This document shows positions 30,615 to 38,503 of a DNA stretch of 45,156 bases, one piece after another (within the stretch, counting starts at the first letter, position 1; each line of letters opens with the position of its first letter). The position numbers and the translations under genes are program-made. The notes beneath the pieces are model-generated. The model had not been told where the DNA came from and did not search any database. It was given only the letters and a program-made list of their open reading frames with translations. This DNA comes from Curvibacter soli (GTDB lineage: Bacteria; Pseudomonadota; Gammaproteobacteria; Burkholderiales; Burkholderiaceae_C), in the NCBI RefSeq assembly GCF_029211125.1, contig NZ_JARGEN010000033.1, positions 1-45,156 of the forward strand, written 5' to 3'.

Positions 30615-32129
30615 TCATGAGTTGATGAGGAAATTTCGACATCCTCTACGCAATCGAGACGACGTCAGCCACAGCAATCCCCATGTCGCGATGCACAATG
30701 CCCCGCCCGTCCACACAGCATCATTGCCACTCCCGAACCGTACATCACCGCCCGCTCCCCCGCGAGCCAACCATATTGCCATACCCATGCCAACCGCCAC
30801 CACCAACGGCGGGCCTATGTCGGACACCAGCCACGGCAATTCCATTCCAGGTAGCAGCACGCGGTGTGTCAGCCAACTGCCAAAAAATAGATGGGCCGAC
30901 TGGAAAGCTAGCCACGCCACCGCCGCACCCAGGGCGCCATGGTGCAGTGCCAGGAACCATACCAATGGCACCGCCAGTACCAGCACCATGATATTCACAT
31001 ATAGAGCCAGCCGCACCGCTCCGGCGGCCAATGTCAGTGCATGCGGCAGGAACATCATCCCATGCAATGCGCACCCAATACCCAGCAATGCCATTATCGG
31101 CGCCACCAGCAGCGCAAGTGATGCGTCATGCGTCCATATCCGCACCAAGGCTTCGCCACCAATGATAAAAGCAAGCACCAGAGGGAAAAGGAAACAGCTC
31201 TGCAAATAACAAAAATCCCGATAAAAATGGATCAATTCCTCGCGATTTCCAGAGGCGATCAACATCGAGAACCTGGGATATGCCACATTGAATACAGGCA
31301 TGACAATGATATAAAATCCGCTCGCCGCCAAACTAGCCAGTGCATACTGGCCAAATTGCTCCAATGTAAGCAAATGACTAAGCAGCAATTTATCCATTTG
31401 CATATAAATCATGCCGATCATGCTAATCAAAAACATGACGAATGAAAACCTCCAAACTCTGAGCAACACGTCAAAGTGGGGACGGAAATCTGCTGGCGGC
31501 GTCAATGTCTGCGCCGCCGAGGCGCGCATGGTTAACACATGGAGCAAGCCGACCAGAGCGTTCCAGGCAAAAAAATAACGTACATCGCTGCTGACCCAGG
31601 CCACGATCAGGCCAGCCCCCCCATACAGGAGCATGACCATTACTAGGTTGATCTGACTACTCCGAATGATTTTTTCCGCGCCAAGCAAAACACTTTGGTA
31701 CAAGCCGATAGGCCATCGCAATCCAAGTGTCACCGCCATCAAAGCCAGAGCCATTGTCGCTTGGTGCATGGAGAGCTGATGCAACTGCAGCCAACTTCGC
31801 ACCACGAACGGAGCCAGCAAGAGCAGGCTTATGGCAATAACAGCTGCTATGCCCCAAGACAGCCATGCCAGAGCCTGAACAAGACGCGCCGTCGTCATGA
31901 TGTCTGCATGACTGCCTTCAACGCATGAGCGAGCCACCTCGCGATTGACAGTGGTTGTAATCCCCGCATCAAACACCTGCACCAATGATTGAAGCAACAA
32001 ATAAAACGCTATCAAGCCATATTGTTCCGCGCCCAAAAAATGCAGATAAACCGGCACCATGATTAACCCGAGCAGAGCTGGCGCCACGGAGCCTAACGCC
32101 CCAACAAACAAGTTATGTGCAAGTCGCAT
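30615..32129 (-). CDS. wzx: Wzx-type polysaccharide flippase
   Basis: A 504-aa integral membrane protein of the MATE/polysaccharide-transporter (PST) group with about 12-14 hydrophobic segments. The N-terminus NLFVGALGSVAPALLGLIMVPVYLHFLGAEQYGLIAFYL is the usual helix 1-2 signature (shown here split by function: anchor then YGL motif). It would flip undecaprenyl-linked repeat units to the periplasm. The C-terminal end (to about 460-504) is less conserved and becomes richer in Gly. It lies between two glycosyltransferase/sugar genes with short gaps. No classic Wzy or Wzm/Wzt genes occur in the window. Confidence 0.87.
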   Translation of the reverse strand: MRLAHNLFVGALGSVAPALLGLIMVPVYLHFLGAEQYGLIAFYLLLQSLVQVFDAGITTTVNREVARSCVEGSHADIMTTARLVQALAWLSWGIAAVIAISLLLLAPFVVRSWLQLHQLSMHQATMALALMAVTLGLRWPIGLYQSVLLGAEKIIRSSQINLVMVMLLYGGAGLIVAWVSSDVRYFFAWNALVGLLHVLTMRASAAQTLTPPADFRPHFDVLLRVWRFSFVMFLISMIGMIYMQMDKLLLSHLLTLEQFGQYALASLAASGFYIIVMPVFNVAYPRFSMLIASGNREELIHFYRDFCYLQSCFLFPLVLAFIIGGEALVRIWTHDASLALLVAPIMALLGIGCALHGMMFLPHALTLAAGAVRLALYVNIMVLVLAVPLVWFLALHHGALGAAVAWLAFQSAHLFFGSWLTHRVLLPGMELPWLVSDIGPPLVVAVGMGMAIWLARGGAGGDVRFGSGNDAVWTGGALCIATWGLLWLTSSRLRRGCRNFLINS

Positions 32130-32159
32130 AAAATAAATATTGGGCCAGGATTAAAGCTG

Positions 32160-33452
32160 CTACGGCAATAATAATCTCTCAATCAAGTCGACGCAAGCTT
32201 TTGCGCTGTTCGCCCATGTAAAATCCGGCATTGGTTCTGACAAGCCTCGCTTACTTGCCAATGACTGCTCCACGATGGTCGCTTCGAGTTGTTCGGGCGC
32301 AAATCGATCAAACAGTGTCACGCCGGAGTCTGAAAGCTCGACAAATACTGGTAAATCACTAGCAATAACGGGGCAACCCAGCGTGCGTGCCTCAACAAGA
32401 GGAAGACCGAATCCTTCGGCAAGCGAAGGGAATAAAAGAGCACGGGCATTATTGTACATATAGATAATCTCTGCGTCGGTTGCATCGAAAAGTGTCAGCA
32501 ACCTATTCCCCTGTTCTGTATGGCGAACCAGTGCTTGAACCAGTTCCTTGCATTCAGCAGCGGGTCTTCCCGCCAAGACCAAGCGTTGCACATGGCCAGC
32601 CGCCCACAACCTTTCAAAAACCGCCAACAATACGCCATAGTTCTTTTTGGGTTCAATGGAACCAATCGCCGCAAAGCATGGCGTATCGCCAGACATAAAA
32701 TGCCTGATTGATTCCCGCACCACTGCATTGTCTGAACCTGTGACTGGATCGCAACCCAAATAAAAGCATCCAGTTGGTGGCAAAGGCTGTGCGCCATGCC
32801 CTTCTTTCGCCCAACTGAGCAGGTCGAGTTCCGTGGCATGCGAAATGCAGACTATTGCATCACTGCAAGAAATCATCTTCAGCAGCCATGTCCTGAATAT
32901 ATATGGAACCAGCGCAAAACAAAATTCTGGATGGCGCAGTGGCATAATGTCGTAAACCAATAATACAACCCGAACGCCATGATCGCGTGCCATTTTTGCG
33001 GCGACCCACACAGGATAGTTCCAGGATGCGTCGGCAATGAATAAAACATCTCCAGGCTGAAAACTGGCCGGCGCATATTCTCGGCTGCGAAGGCTAAACA
33101 ATAAGCCGCTGGACCAGCGCCAGAACCAGTACAGTAAACTCCATGGGAAAAGCCATAGCGAAAGCAAAACAAGCTTTCGCATGCCAGGGCCAGTTACCCA
33201 GGAAAATACTTTTCCCGCTGCCGTCTGATCTTTCTTGCCGCGGCCAGCCATGCGCTCCGCCGCGTGCCGCGGCCAATCCACATGACGATATCCATGGTCA
33301 TGAAATACCACGGGCTGAAAATCGGCACCGCGCACGGACGCAATACCATTCAACTCCTCGTACAAGCGGCGCACTGTGCGTGTAATGCCGATATTCCCAG
33401 TTTCTGTTTGTGTGTAACTCACGTCGAACCACCATCGCGCCCCTTGCTTCAT
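32160..33452 (-). CDS. Glycosyltransferase family 4 with an unusual hydrophobic insert
   Basis: A 430-aa GT-B enzyme. The C-terminal domain has AIGSIEPKKNYGVLL, PSLAEGFGLPLVEARTLGCPVIASDLPVF with the EX7E pair, and a D/N-rich donor region. The N-terminal domain begins RWWFDVSYTQTETGNIGITRTVRRL, typical of WbpX/MtfB-like mannosyl- or rhamnosyltransferases. Residues about 92-119 form a strongly hydrophobic Trp/Leu-rich stretch, long enough to cross or sit in the membrane, which is not general in GT4. It is 21 bp from the GT2 gene and 30 bp from wzx, so it belongs to the same operon. Confidence 0.87.
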   Translation of the reverse strand: MKQGARWWFDVSYTQTETGNIGITRTVRRLYEELNGIASVRGADFQPVVFHDHGYRHVDWPRHAAERMAGRGKKDQTAAGKVFSWVTGPGMRKLVLLSLWLFPWSLLYWFWRWSSGLLFSLRSREYAPASFQPGDVLFIADASWNYPVWVAAKMARDHGVRVVLLVYDIMPLRHPEFCFALVPYIFRTWLLKMISCSDAIVCISHATELDLLSWAKEGHGAQPLPPTGCFYLGCDPVTGSDNAVVRESIRHFMSGDTPCFAAIGSIEPKKNYGVLLAVFERLWAAGHVQRLVLAGRPAAECKELVQALVRHTEQGNRLLTLFDATDAEIIYMYNNARALLFPSLAEGFGLPLVEARTLGCPVIASDLPVFVELSDSGVTLFDRFAPEQLEATIVEQSLASKRGLSEPMPDFTWANSAKACVDLIERLLLP

Positions 33453-33473
33453 GGCTGATGCTCCAGATAAATG

Positions 33474-34655
33474 CTAGACTCTTTCATGATTTTTTTGCTG
33501 ATTCCTGCCCAGCCAGAAATAATGCAGCGCTGCAGCGAACAGGGCCGTGATGGCGGCCTGCACGCCAAGAATCATCAAGGTCACAGCTGGTATGGCCACC
33601 CGCATGGTATGCGCCGGATCCATGGCACCAAAACCGCTGTCGCGCCATGCCAATAGCAGATTAACAGACCAAATCAAGCCCACCAGCACCAGCACCAGTC
33701 CTGCAACCAGGCCATACTCCATTTTTAGATAGGGCCGCAAAAATATCAGCCCTTTCGGCATGGGACTCATCCCTGACAGGGCCTCCATCCATTTTGCCAG
33801 TGCAGCAAATTGAATCATTTGCGCGCCCAATATGGTGGCGGCGGCCATATACAGCAGCGAATGGATGTCAAGCCCCACGACTGGCAAATTGATGGGCCCG
33901 TGCAGCAATGCGGCAAAGCCGATGATGCCTATCGCAAACAGCATGAGGCCCGGGTATAGAAAAAGCCACCGCGGGCAAAACAGCAACAGAAAGCGCAGAT
34001 GCCGCCAGCCATCGCGCCAACTGCGCAGGTGCGGGGGGCGGCCGCGCCCATCGGGCGCGAGCGTGGTGGGCACCTCGGTGATGCGCAGGCCATTGAGCGT
34101 GGCCTTGACCACCATTTCGCTGGCGAACTCCATGCCGGGCGATTGCAGCGCCAGGCCAAGTATGGCGGCACGCTCGAAGCCGCGCAGGCCGCAGTGAAAG
34201 TCGCGCACCGGGCTGCGAAAGAACAGGCGGCCAACGAAGCTGAGGACCGGGTTGCCCAGGTAGCGGTGCAGCGGCGGCATGGCGCCGGGTGCGATGCCGC
34301 CGGCAAACCGGTTACCCATGACCAGTTGCTGCCCGGCGCGCAGCGCGGAGACGAAGTGGTCCAGGTGCGCGAAGTCGTAGCTCAGGTCGGAGTCGCCCAT
34401 GATGACGAAGTGCCCCCGCGCGGCCTCGATGCCCGCGCGCAGCGCCGCGCCGTAGCCGCGCTCGGCCACATGCACCACGCGCGCGCCGGCGGCGGCGGCG
34501 ATCGCCTGGCTGCCGTCGGTGGAGCCGTTGTCGGCAACCACCACCTCGCCGTTGGTGCCGCTGGCCGTCAGGAAACGCTGCGCCTGTGCGATGCAGGTGG
34601 CCAGCGTGCGCGCCTCGTTGAGGCAGGGCATGAGGATGGTGAGTTCCAAGGGCAT
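33474..34655 (-). CDS. GT2 glycosyltransferase with C-terminal membrane helices
   Basis: A 393-aa protein. The N-terminal GT-A domain (about 1-230) shows LMPCLNEARTLATC, ADNGSTDGS, MGDSDLSYDF (the DxD-type metal site) and the GNRFAGG block of DPM1/polyprenyl-phosphate sugar synthases. The C-terminal part (about 225-385) has four to five hydrophobic helices. Such enzymes charge undecaprenyl phosphate with a sugar for periplasmic GT-C enzymes, and a GT-C-like gene lies just upstream in the operon. The 5' two-thirds of the gene is very GC-rich while the 3' third matches the AT-richer cluster, so the gene looks mosaic. Confidence 0.88.
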   Translation of the reverse strand: MPLELTILMPCLNEARTLATCIAQAQRFLTASGTNGEVVVADNGSTDGSQAIAAAAGARVVHVAERGYGAALRAGIEAARGHFVIMGDSDLSYDFAHLDHFVSALRAGQQLVMGNRFAGGIAPGAMPPLHRYLGNPVLSFVGRLFFRSPVRDFHCGLRGFERAAILGLALQSPGMEFASEMVVKATLNGLRITEVPTTLAPDGRGRPPHLRSWRDGWRHLRFLLLFCPRWLFLYPGLMLFAIGIIGFAALLHGPINLPVVGLDIHSLLYMAAATILGAQMIQFAALAKWMEALSGMSPMPKGLIFLRPYLKMEYGLVAGLVLVLVGLIWSVNLLLAWRDSGFGAMDPAHTMRVAIPAVTLMILGVQAAITALFAAALHYFWLGRNQQKNHERV

Positions 34656-34698
34656 GGCGGGCTGGGGGTGGACGCGTCAGCTACCCCGGCGCAATTTC

Positions 34699-35910
34699 TT
34701 ACAACTGCCGCTCCCAGGGCAAGCCAGAGCGGCCCCGAATCGTGTTGCAGTCCATTTGAAAGCCGGATTTCAATATATCTTGCGCCATACCTATTTCCTC
34801 TGGGTTGAGGGCGCGCCAGTATTTATAGAATGTCAAGCCATTGTCCAAGACATACAGTTTCATGTCCGCATCTGGATAATTGCGAACATATCCGCCCGGA
34901 ATGGCGGCGCTAACTGCTCCGGGCGGGAAGAATCTAGGGCATATTTTTTCGACGACCGCAAAAACCCGGTTCGCCAGCAATGCGGCGTTTCCTGGCGCGG
35001 GCGCTGGAGTGGCCGTGGCTGCAATATCTTCGGAGTAAACCAGCGGGCAGAACCAGAAGCCATGCCTTTTCGGGTCTGACGGCTTGCCCCCATACAGCAT
35101 CCTCGATGACATGCGGGCCATGCTGATCGATGGCACGATAATGCATGGCGCATCTTGCAGCTTGAGATGGGCTTGCATTATCTTGTCGTTGATTTCATCG
35201 CGCGCATATGCACTGGGCTGAAGATCGTCGCCCACATGGCGCGGCGGCAGTGGCAGAAAAACGAAGATATTGCGTTTGCTGGCCACGGATTCTTTGAGCA
35301 TGGCCTGGATATGCTGGTATTCTTTGGATCTGGGCACGATGTCCTGGACTTGGTCCACGCGAAGCCAGCGTGAATCGGGGTGGAATAGCGGAAACATCAG
35401 CGAATACGAGATGCCGGCTATGCCCACGAAGGTGGCGGGTTTTTCAGCCAGTTCCGCCGGAGGCGAAATCTGGAAATAGGGCGGCGCCTGCCATGTGGTG
35501 AATGCCCATGTGCCCCAAGGCGTGTTCAGGCCGACGGCAATTCCTTGTATAAGCACCATTCCGATGACGAGCGCCAGCCGCAGAAAGCGCGTCAGCGGCA
35601 ATGCATACGCCAAACCGACGCACAGGGGCCCGACGAGGATGAGCATGGCAAGAAAATAGCGCCCGTTTCCGCTGGTGAGCATCCAGGCGATGAAAGCCAG
35701 CAGCATGAATAACAAAGACGGCAGCAGGCGCACCCGGTCATTGGCCTTGCGGGTTGCCAAAAGCACCAGAAAGGTGGCCGACAGGCACAGCAGAAATGCG
35801 AAGCGGAAATCTGGCGCACTGATTTCGGTGTAGACGTTCGCATCGGGCATGGCCATGGCTATGGGCCGCCACAGCGCATCTCGAAGGGTGTCGGGAATGA
35901 ACCGGATCAT
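34699..35910 (-). CDS. C-terminal part of a split GT-C-like membrane protein
   Basis: A 403-aa reading frame, exactly in phase with the frame ending at 35935 and separated from it by one TGA and eight sense codons. It has about five membrane helices at the start (about 30-150) and a long periplasmic-type C-terminal domain with Cys residues and no recognised motif. No Shine-Dalgarno precedes the ATG at 35910 (GATGCTGTCCCA-ATG). It opens with RFIPDTLRDALWRP, which reads as the continuation of the loop after NPFYPFFDGLL. I therefore take it as the second part of one about 685-aa protein rather than a separate gene. If the TGA is real, the gene is broken or depends on readthrough or reinitiation. 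Confidence 0.7.
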   Translation of the reverse strand: MIRFIPDTLRDALWRPIAMAMPDANVYTEISAPDFRFAFLLCLSATFLVLLATRKANDRVRLLPSLLFMLLAFIAWMLTSGNGRYFLAMLILVGPLCVGLAYALPLTRFLRLALVIGMVLIQGIAVGLNTPWGTWAFTTWQAPPYFQISPPAELAEKPATFVGIAGISYSLMFPLFHPDSRWLRVDQVQDIVPRSKEYQHIQAMLKESVASKRNIFVFLPLPPRHVGDDLQPSAYARDEINDKIMQAHLKLQDAPCIIVPSISMARMSSRMLYGGKPSDPKRHGFWFCPLVYSEDIAATATPAPAPGNAALLANRVFAVVEKICPRFFPPGAVSAAIPGGYVRNYPDADMKLYVLDNGLTFYKYWRALNPEEIGMAQDILKSGFQMDCNTIRGRSGLPWERQL

Positions 35911-35934
35911 TGGGACAGCATCATTGGCCAGGAC

Positions 35935-36756
35935 TCAATCGGGCGCGACGGGAAGGAGGCCATCAAAGAATGGGTAGAACGGGTTGCCAAAGTTTCTCCA
36001 CAGCAGCCATCCCCAATAAGCGTAGATCAGGACGAATGCCAATGCTGCCACGGTGCAGCATAAGAATATCGTCAGCATCCTTTTTTGGAAGGGCGGGTCT
36101 GCATGTGTGTACCAAAGTATGGGCATGAAGACGGCGAGTGGCGCGTTGCTGAGTTTGAAGGCCACGGAGGCCCCGGCAAGCAGGGCGGACGCCAGCAACA
36201 AATTTCTGTTGTTTCTGTTGCTCGACGCTGTGTGGCCAGGTTGCCGCCGCGTGCATGACACGAGCGCCACGCTCCACAACAGTGGCAGTGCCGCAAGAAA
36301 ATCGTTGGAGCTTATGTCTAAAAATGAGAGGGTTACGCTGGATAAAAATGCCAGTAAAGTGGCACAGGCGCGCATGGCAATACCGTAAGGCGTGTTGTCC
36401 GGTATGTAAGAGCGGGCGATCATCCAGACTGGTGGAATTGCCAAGACGTAGAAGGCGGCAAAGACTATTCCTACTGCAACACCAGATAGCCCGGCGACAG
36501 CCATTTTATAGATAGGCCAATACAGGTAAGGAAACTGGTAGCTCTGCCCGCTGGCGGCGTAGAAGTCTTTGTCGAAGCGAGGGGATTCAGCTACCCAACC
36601 CAGGTAGATGTGGTGGTTCAAAGCGTCCCAGGATAGGCCGTATTCGCCCTCCAGCACAGGGATGCTGGCAAAACCAACGAACGCAACAAGGCATGTAATA
36701 GCCAGTTCCAGCCAAGTTGGGTATGCAGCAGGCCGAAACTTGAAATGGCGGCTCAT
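35935..36756 (-). CDS. N-terminal part of a split GT-C-like membrane protein next to pilA
   Basis: A 273-aa polytopic fragment. After TM1 there is a periplasmic loop with EGEYGLSWDALNHHIYLGW, the acidic loop-1 position used by GT-C glycosyltransferases, then about six more helices, ending in YWGWLLWRNFGNPFYPFF before a TGA at 35935-35937. Start 36756 is chosen because the longer frame's ATG at 36804 lies in the loop of the pilA terminator. Lying 101 bp downstream of pilA, it is placed like TfpW or PilO pilin-glycosylation genes; this is inference from position and topology, with no sequence identity claimed. Confidence 0.7.
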   Translation of the reverse strand: MSRHFKFRPAAYPTWLELAITCLVAFVGFASIPVLEGEYGLSWDALNHHIYLGWVAESPRFDKDFYAASGQSYQFPYLYWPIYKMAVAGLSGVAVGIVFAAFYVLAIPPVWMIARSYIPDNTPYGIAMRACATLLAFLSSVTLSFLDISSNDFLAALPLLWSVALVSCTRRQPGHTASSNRNNRNLLLASALLAGASVAFKLSNAPLAVFMPILWYTHADPPFQKRMLTIFLCCTVAALAFVLIYAYWGWLLWRNFGNPFYPFFDGLLPVAPD

Positions 36757-36788
36757 GAATGAATTGAGAAGATAGGCGCGGAAACTTA

Positions 36789-36820
36789 AAAAATAAGGGC
36801 GCATGAGCGCCCTTATTTTT
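36789..36820. terminator. Strong terminator after pilA
   Basis: A 14-bp perfect stem AAAAATAAGGGCGC / GCGCCCTTATTTTT with an ATGA loop is flanked by A- and T-runs, so it works in both directions; on the minus strand it ends the pilA transcript 38 bp after its stop codon. It would keep pilin mRNA high relative to the downstream glycosyltransferase genes, which need readthrough or their own promoter. Confidence 0.92.
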
Positions 36821-36857
36821 GAAAGACAAGTAGCACGTATCGGCTACTTGCCAAGTA

Positions 36858-37355
36858 TTAGCCGCGGCAGGAGCCGGGCAAGAACTTCGGGGGGATGGTG
36901 GTTGCCGGGGTGAGGGTAGTGCTACCGCAAATCCATTTGTATACAGTCTTGCCGCCATCGGTGTTGGCCAATTGGGCTGTATCACTAACGTACGGAATGA
37001 GGGTCACCACTTTATCATCAATGGCGGGCTCGTTAAAGCCTTGGGCAGTGACAGTGATTGCGCCTGTATTAGTGGTTGCAATCGATTTCACGTACTTGGA
37101 CGCCGCAGTAGAAGATTCGCAACCCCAGCCATTGGTTGCAGGCAGGGTTGAATTGGTGCTGGACTGAACCACTTCAGTGATGGTGGTGCGGCAGGCAGAT
37201 GCCGCCAGGATGACTTCGGACATCTTGGCGCGCTTGGTGTAGTCCTGATAAGCCGGCAGTGCGACGGCAGCCAAAATACCGATGATCGCCACGACGATCA
37301 TCAATTCGATCAAGGTAAAGCCCTGTTGCAGGCTTCGTTGTGCGGAACGCTTCAT
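36858..37355 (-). CDS. pilA: PilA, major type IV pilin
   Basis: A 165-aa prepilin. A 12-residue basic leader ending in Gly is followed by [27 protein letters not shown], with Glu5 of the mature protein and PilD cleavage expected at Gly12-Phe13. The globular part is Ser/Thr-rich (possible O-glycosylation), with four cysteines; WICGS and PGSCRG probably form the C-terminal disulfide loop. AAGGAG lies about 8 nt before the ATG. It is transcribed from a sigma-54 promoter and ends at a strong terminator. It polymerises into pili for twitching, adhesion and DNA uptake. The signature residues above are split as leader and helix. Confidence 0.95.
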   Translation of the reverse strand: MKRSAQRSLQQGFTLIELMIVVAIIGILAAVALPAYQDYTKRAKMSEVILAASACRTTITEVVQSSTNSTLPATNGWGCESSTAASKYVKSIATTNTGAITVTAQGFNEPAIDDKVVTLIPYVSDTAQLANTDGGKTVYKWICGSTTLTPATTIPPKFLPGSCRG

Positions 37356-37397
37356 GAGAAAACTCCTTGGTTGAGGGGGTAGAGGCACCATGCTTCG

Positions 37398-37413
37398 AGC
37401 AGGTTTCATGCCA
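37398..37413 (-). promoter_or_regulatory. Sigma-54 (-24/-12) promoter of pilA
   Basis: On the minus strand, 37413-37398 reads TGGCATGAAACCTGCT, matching TGGCAC-N5-TTGCT with the invariant GG and GC separated by 10 nt. Transcription would start about 30 nt upstream of the pilA ATG. RpoN/PilR control of pilA is the rule in Pseudomonas and relatives. Confidence 0.75.
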
Positions 37414-37507
37414 GAGGGCATGGCCCGGCCTGCGCCCGGCAGCGTCCCGCGGCTGCGGGCGCAATTTTGGCGTGCGTGCCGCCGTATCGCAGCCGCTGCC
37501 GCGCGCG

Positions 37508-37539
37508 GGTGACACTTTTGTTCCGCCATCATTGTCACC
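37508..37539. promoter_or_regulatory. Inverted repeat, candidate PilR enhancer site
   Basis: GGTGACA (37508-37514) and TGTCACC (37533-37539) form a perfect 7-bp inverted repeat with an 18-nt spacer, centred about 125 bp upstream of the pilA -12 element. That is a typical distance for a sigma-54 activator such as PilR. The identity of the binding protein is inferred. Confidence 0.45.
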
Positions 37540-37563
37540 GCATGTAGCTGTGCCCCGTTAAAG

Positions 37564-38352
37564 TCAAAGACTGAACGCCTGGCCAGCCTCCAGCCAGTGC
37601 AGGGGGCGCTCGGCCGCGCCCTCGCCGCCCGTCAGCCGGCGTAGCTGTTCCACGATCTGCGCCGTCTCCGCCGGTTTGGTGTGGGTGATGTAGAGGGGGT
37701 AGTGCCGGCCTGTGCTGGCGGCGATCTGCGCCACCTCGCGCGCGGCGGTTTCGGGCGTCAGGTGCTGGCTGTGCCGGGCCAGTTCGCTTTCGGCGTTGCT
37801 GAAGGCGGTTTCCAGTACCAGCATGGCGACGGGCAACTGGTTGACGCGCGCCCAGAATGCCGGGTTGCCGCCGGTGTCGCCAGAAAAGACCCACCAGCCT
37901 GTGTCACCCTGCACGGCATAGCCCACGGCGGGCACGGTGTGGCTGGCGGGCAATGCCTCCACCTGCCGGCCCGCCGCCCGCACCGGCTGGCCCACGGCGA
38001 TTTCCTCGAACCGCACGAAGGGCGCCTGCGGGCTGGGGATGCGGCTGAAGTCCGGCCAGATCTGGCCGTTGAAGATGTGGGTGCGCAGCGCTGCGATGGT
38101 GGCGGGCAGGGCGTAGACGGTGACGGGCTGGCTGCGCAGGCTGGATGTGGCGTCGAGCATCAGCGGCAGGGCGGCGATGTGGTCCAGGTGCGAATGGGTG
38201 AGGAACACATGGTCGATGCGCCGCATTTCGTCGAGCGTCAGGTCGCCCACGCCGGTGCCCGCGTCCACCAAGATGGCGTCGTCGATCAGGAACGAGGTGG
38301 TGCGGCAGCCTTGGGCGATGGCGCCGGAGCAGCCTAATACGCGGACTTGCAT
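37564..38352 (-). CDS. MBL-fold class II 3',5'-cyclic-nucleotide phosphodiesterase
   Basis: A 262-aa metallo-beta-lactamase-fold protein. The metal motif THSHLDH (His53, His55, Asp57, His58) and later His/Asp ligands ([25 protein letters not shown]) fit the class II cAMP phosphodiesterases (PDE1/CpdP type). Start 38352 gives [11 protein letters not shown], typical of the family; an upstream ATG at 38376 adds eight residues. It lies 151 bp downstream of a CHASE2 adenylate cyclase, so make and break functions for cAMP are in one transcript. Other MBL hydrolases (RNase Z-like) share the motif, but context favours a phosphodiesterase. Confidence 0.85.
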   Translation of the reverse strand: MQVRVLGCSGAIAQGCRTTSFLIDDAILVDAGTGVGDLTLDEMRRIDHVFLTHSHLDHIAALPLMLDATSSLRSQPVTVYALPATIAALRTHIFNGQIWPDFSRIPSPQAPFVRFEEIAVGQPVRAAGRQVEALPASHTVPAVGYAVQGDTGWWVFSGDTGGNPAFWARVNQLPVAMLVLETAFSNAESELARHSQHLTPETAAREVAQIAASTGRHYPLYITHTKPAETAQIVEQLRRLTGGEGAAERPLHWLEAGQAFSL

Positions 38353-38428
38353 GGCGCGCCTTGGCGCTGGGGCCAAGGGATGTCGGGCAGGCCAGGGGGG
38401 CGCTTCTGCCGCCCTTTCCAGGGCGCCA

Positions 38429-38495
38429 TGATTTCATGATGAAATATGGCTCCAGCGCTTATTCTACCTGCGGTTGCAGCTATATTTTTAATAGC
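38429..38495. repeat. Dispersed AT-rich repeat between cyclase and phosphodiesterase genes
   Basis: AGCGCTTATTCTACCTGCGG, then TTGCAGCTATATTTTTAATAGC, is the closest relative of the copy after purB (20251-20318). It fills most of the 151-bp gap after the cyclase stop codon and may fold as a GCTAT/ATAGC hairpin in the mRNA. Confidence 0.75.
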
Positions 38496-38503
38496 AATCG
38501 GGT

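Noticed and set aside
36757-36804. Upstream start (36804) for the GT-C-like gene
   Set aside because: That ATG lies in the loop of the pilA terminator, and the added residues precede a natural N-terminus at 36756.
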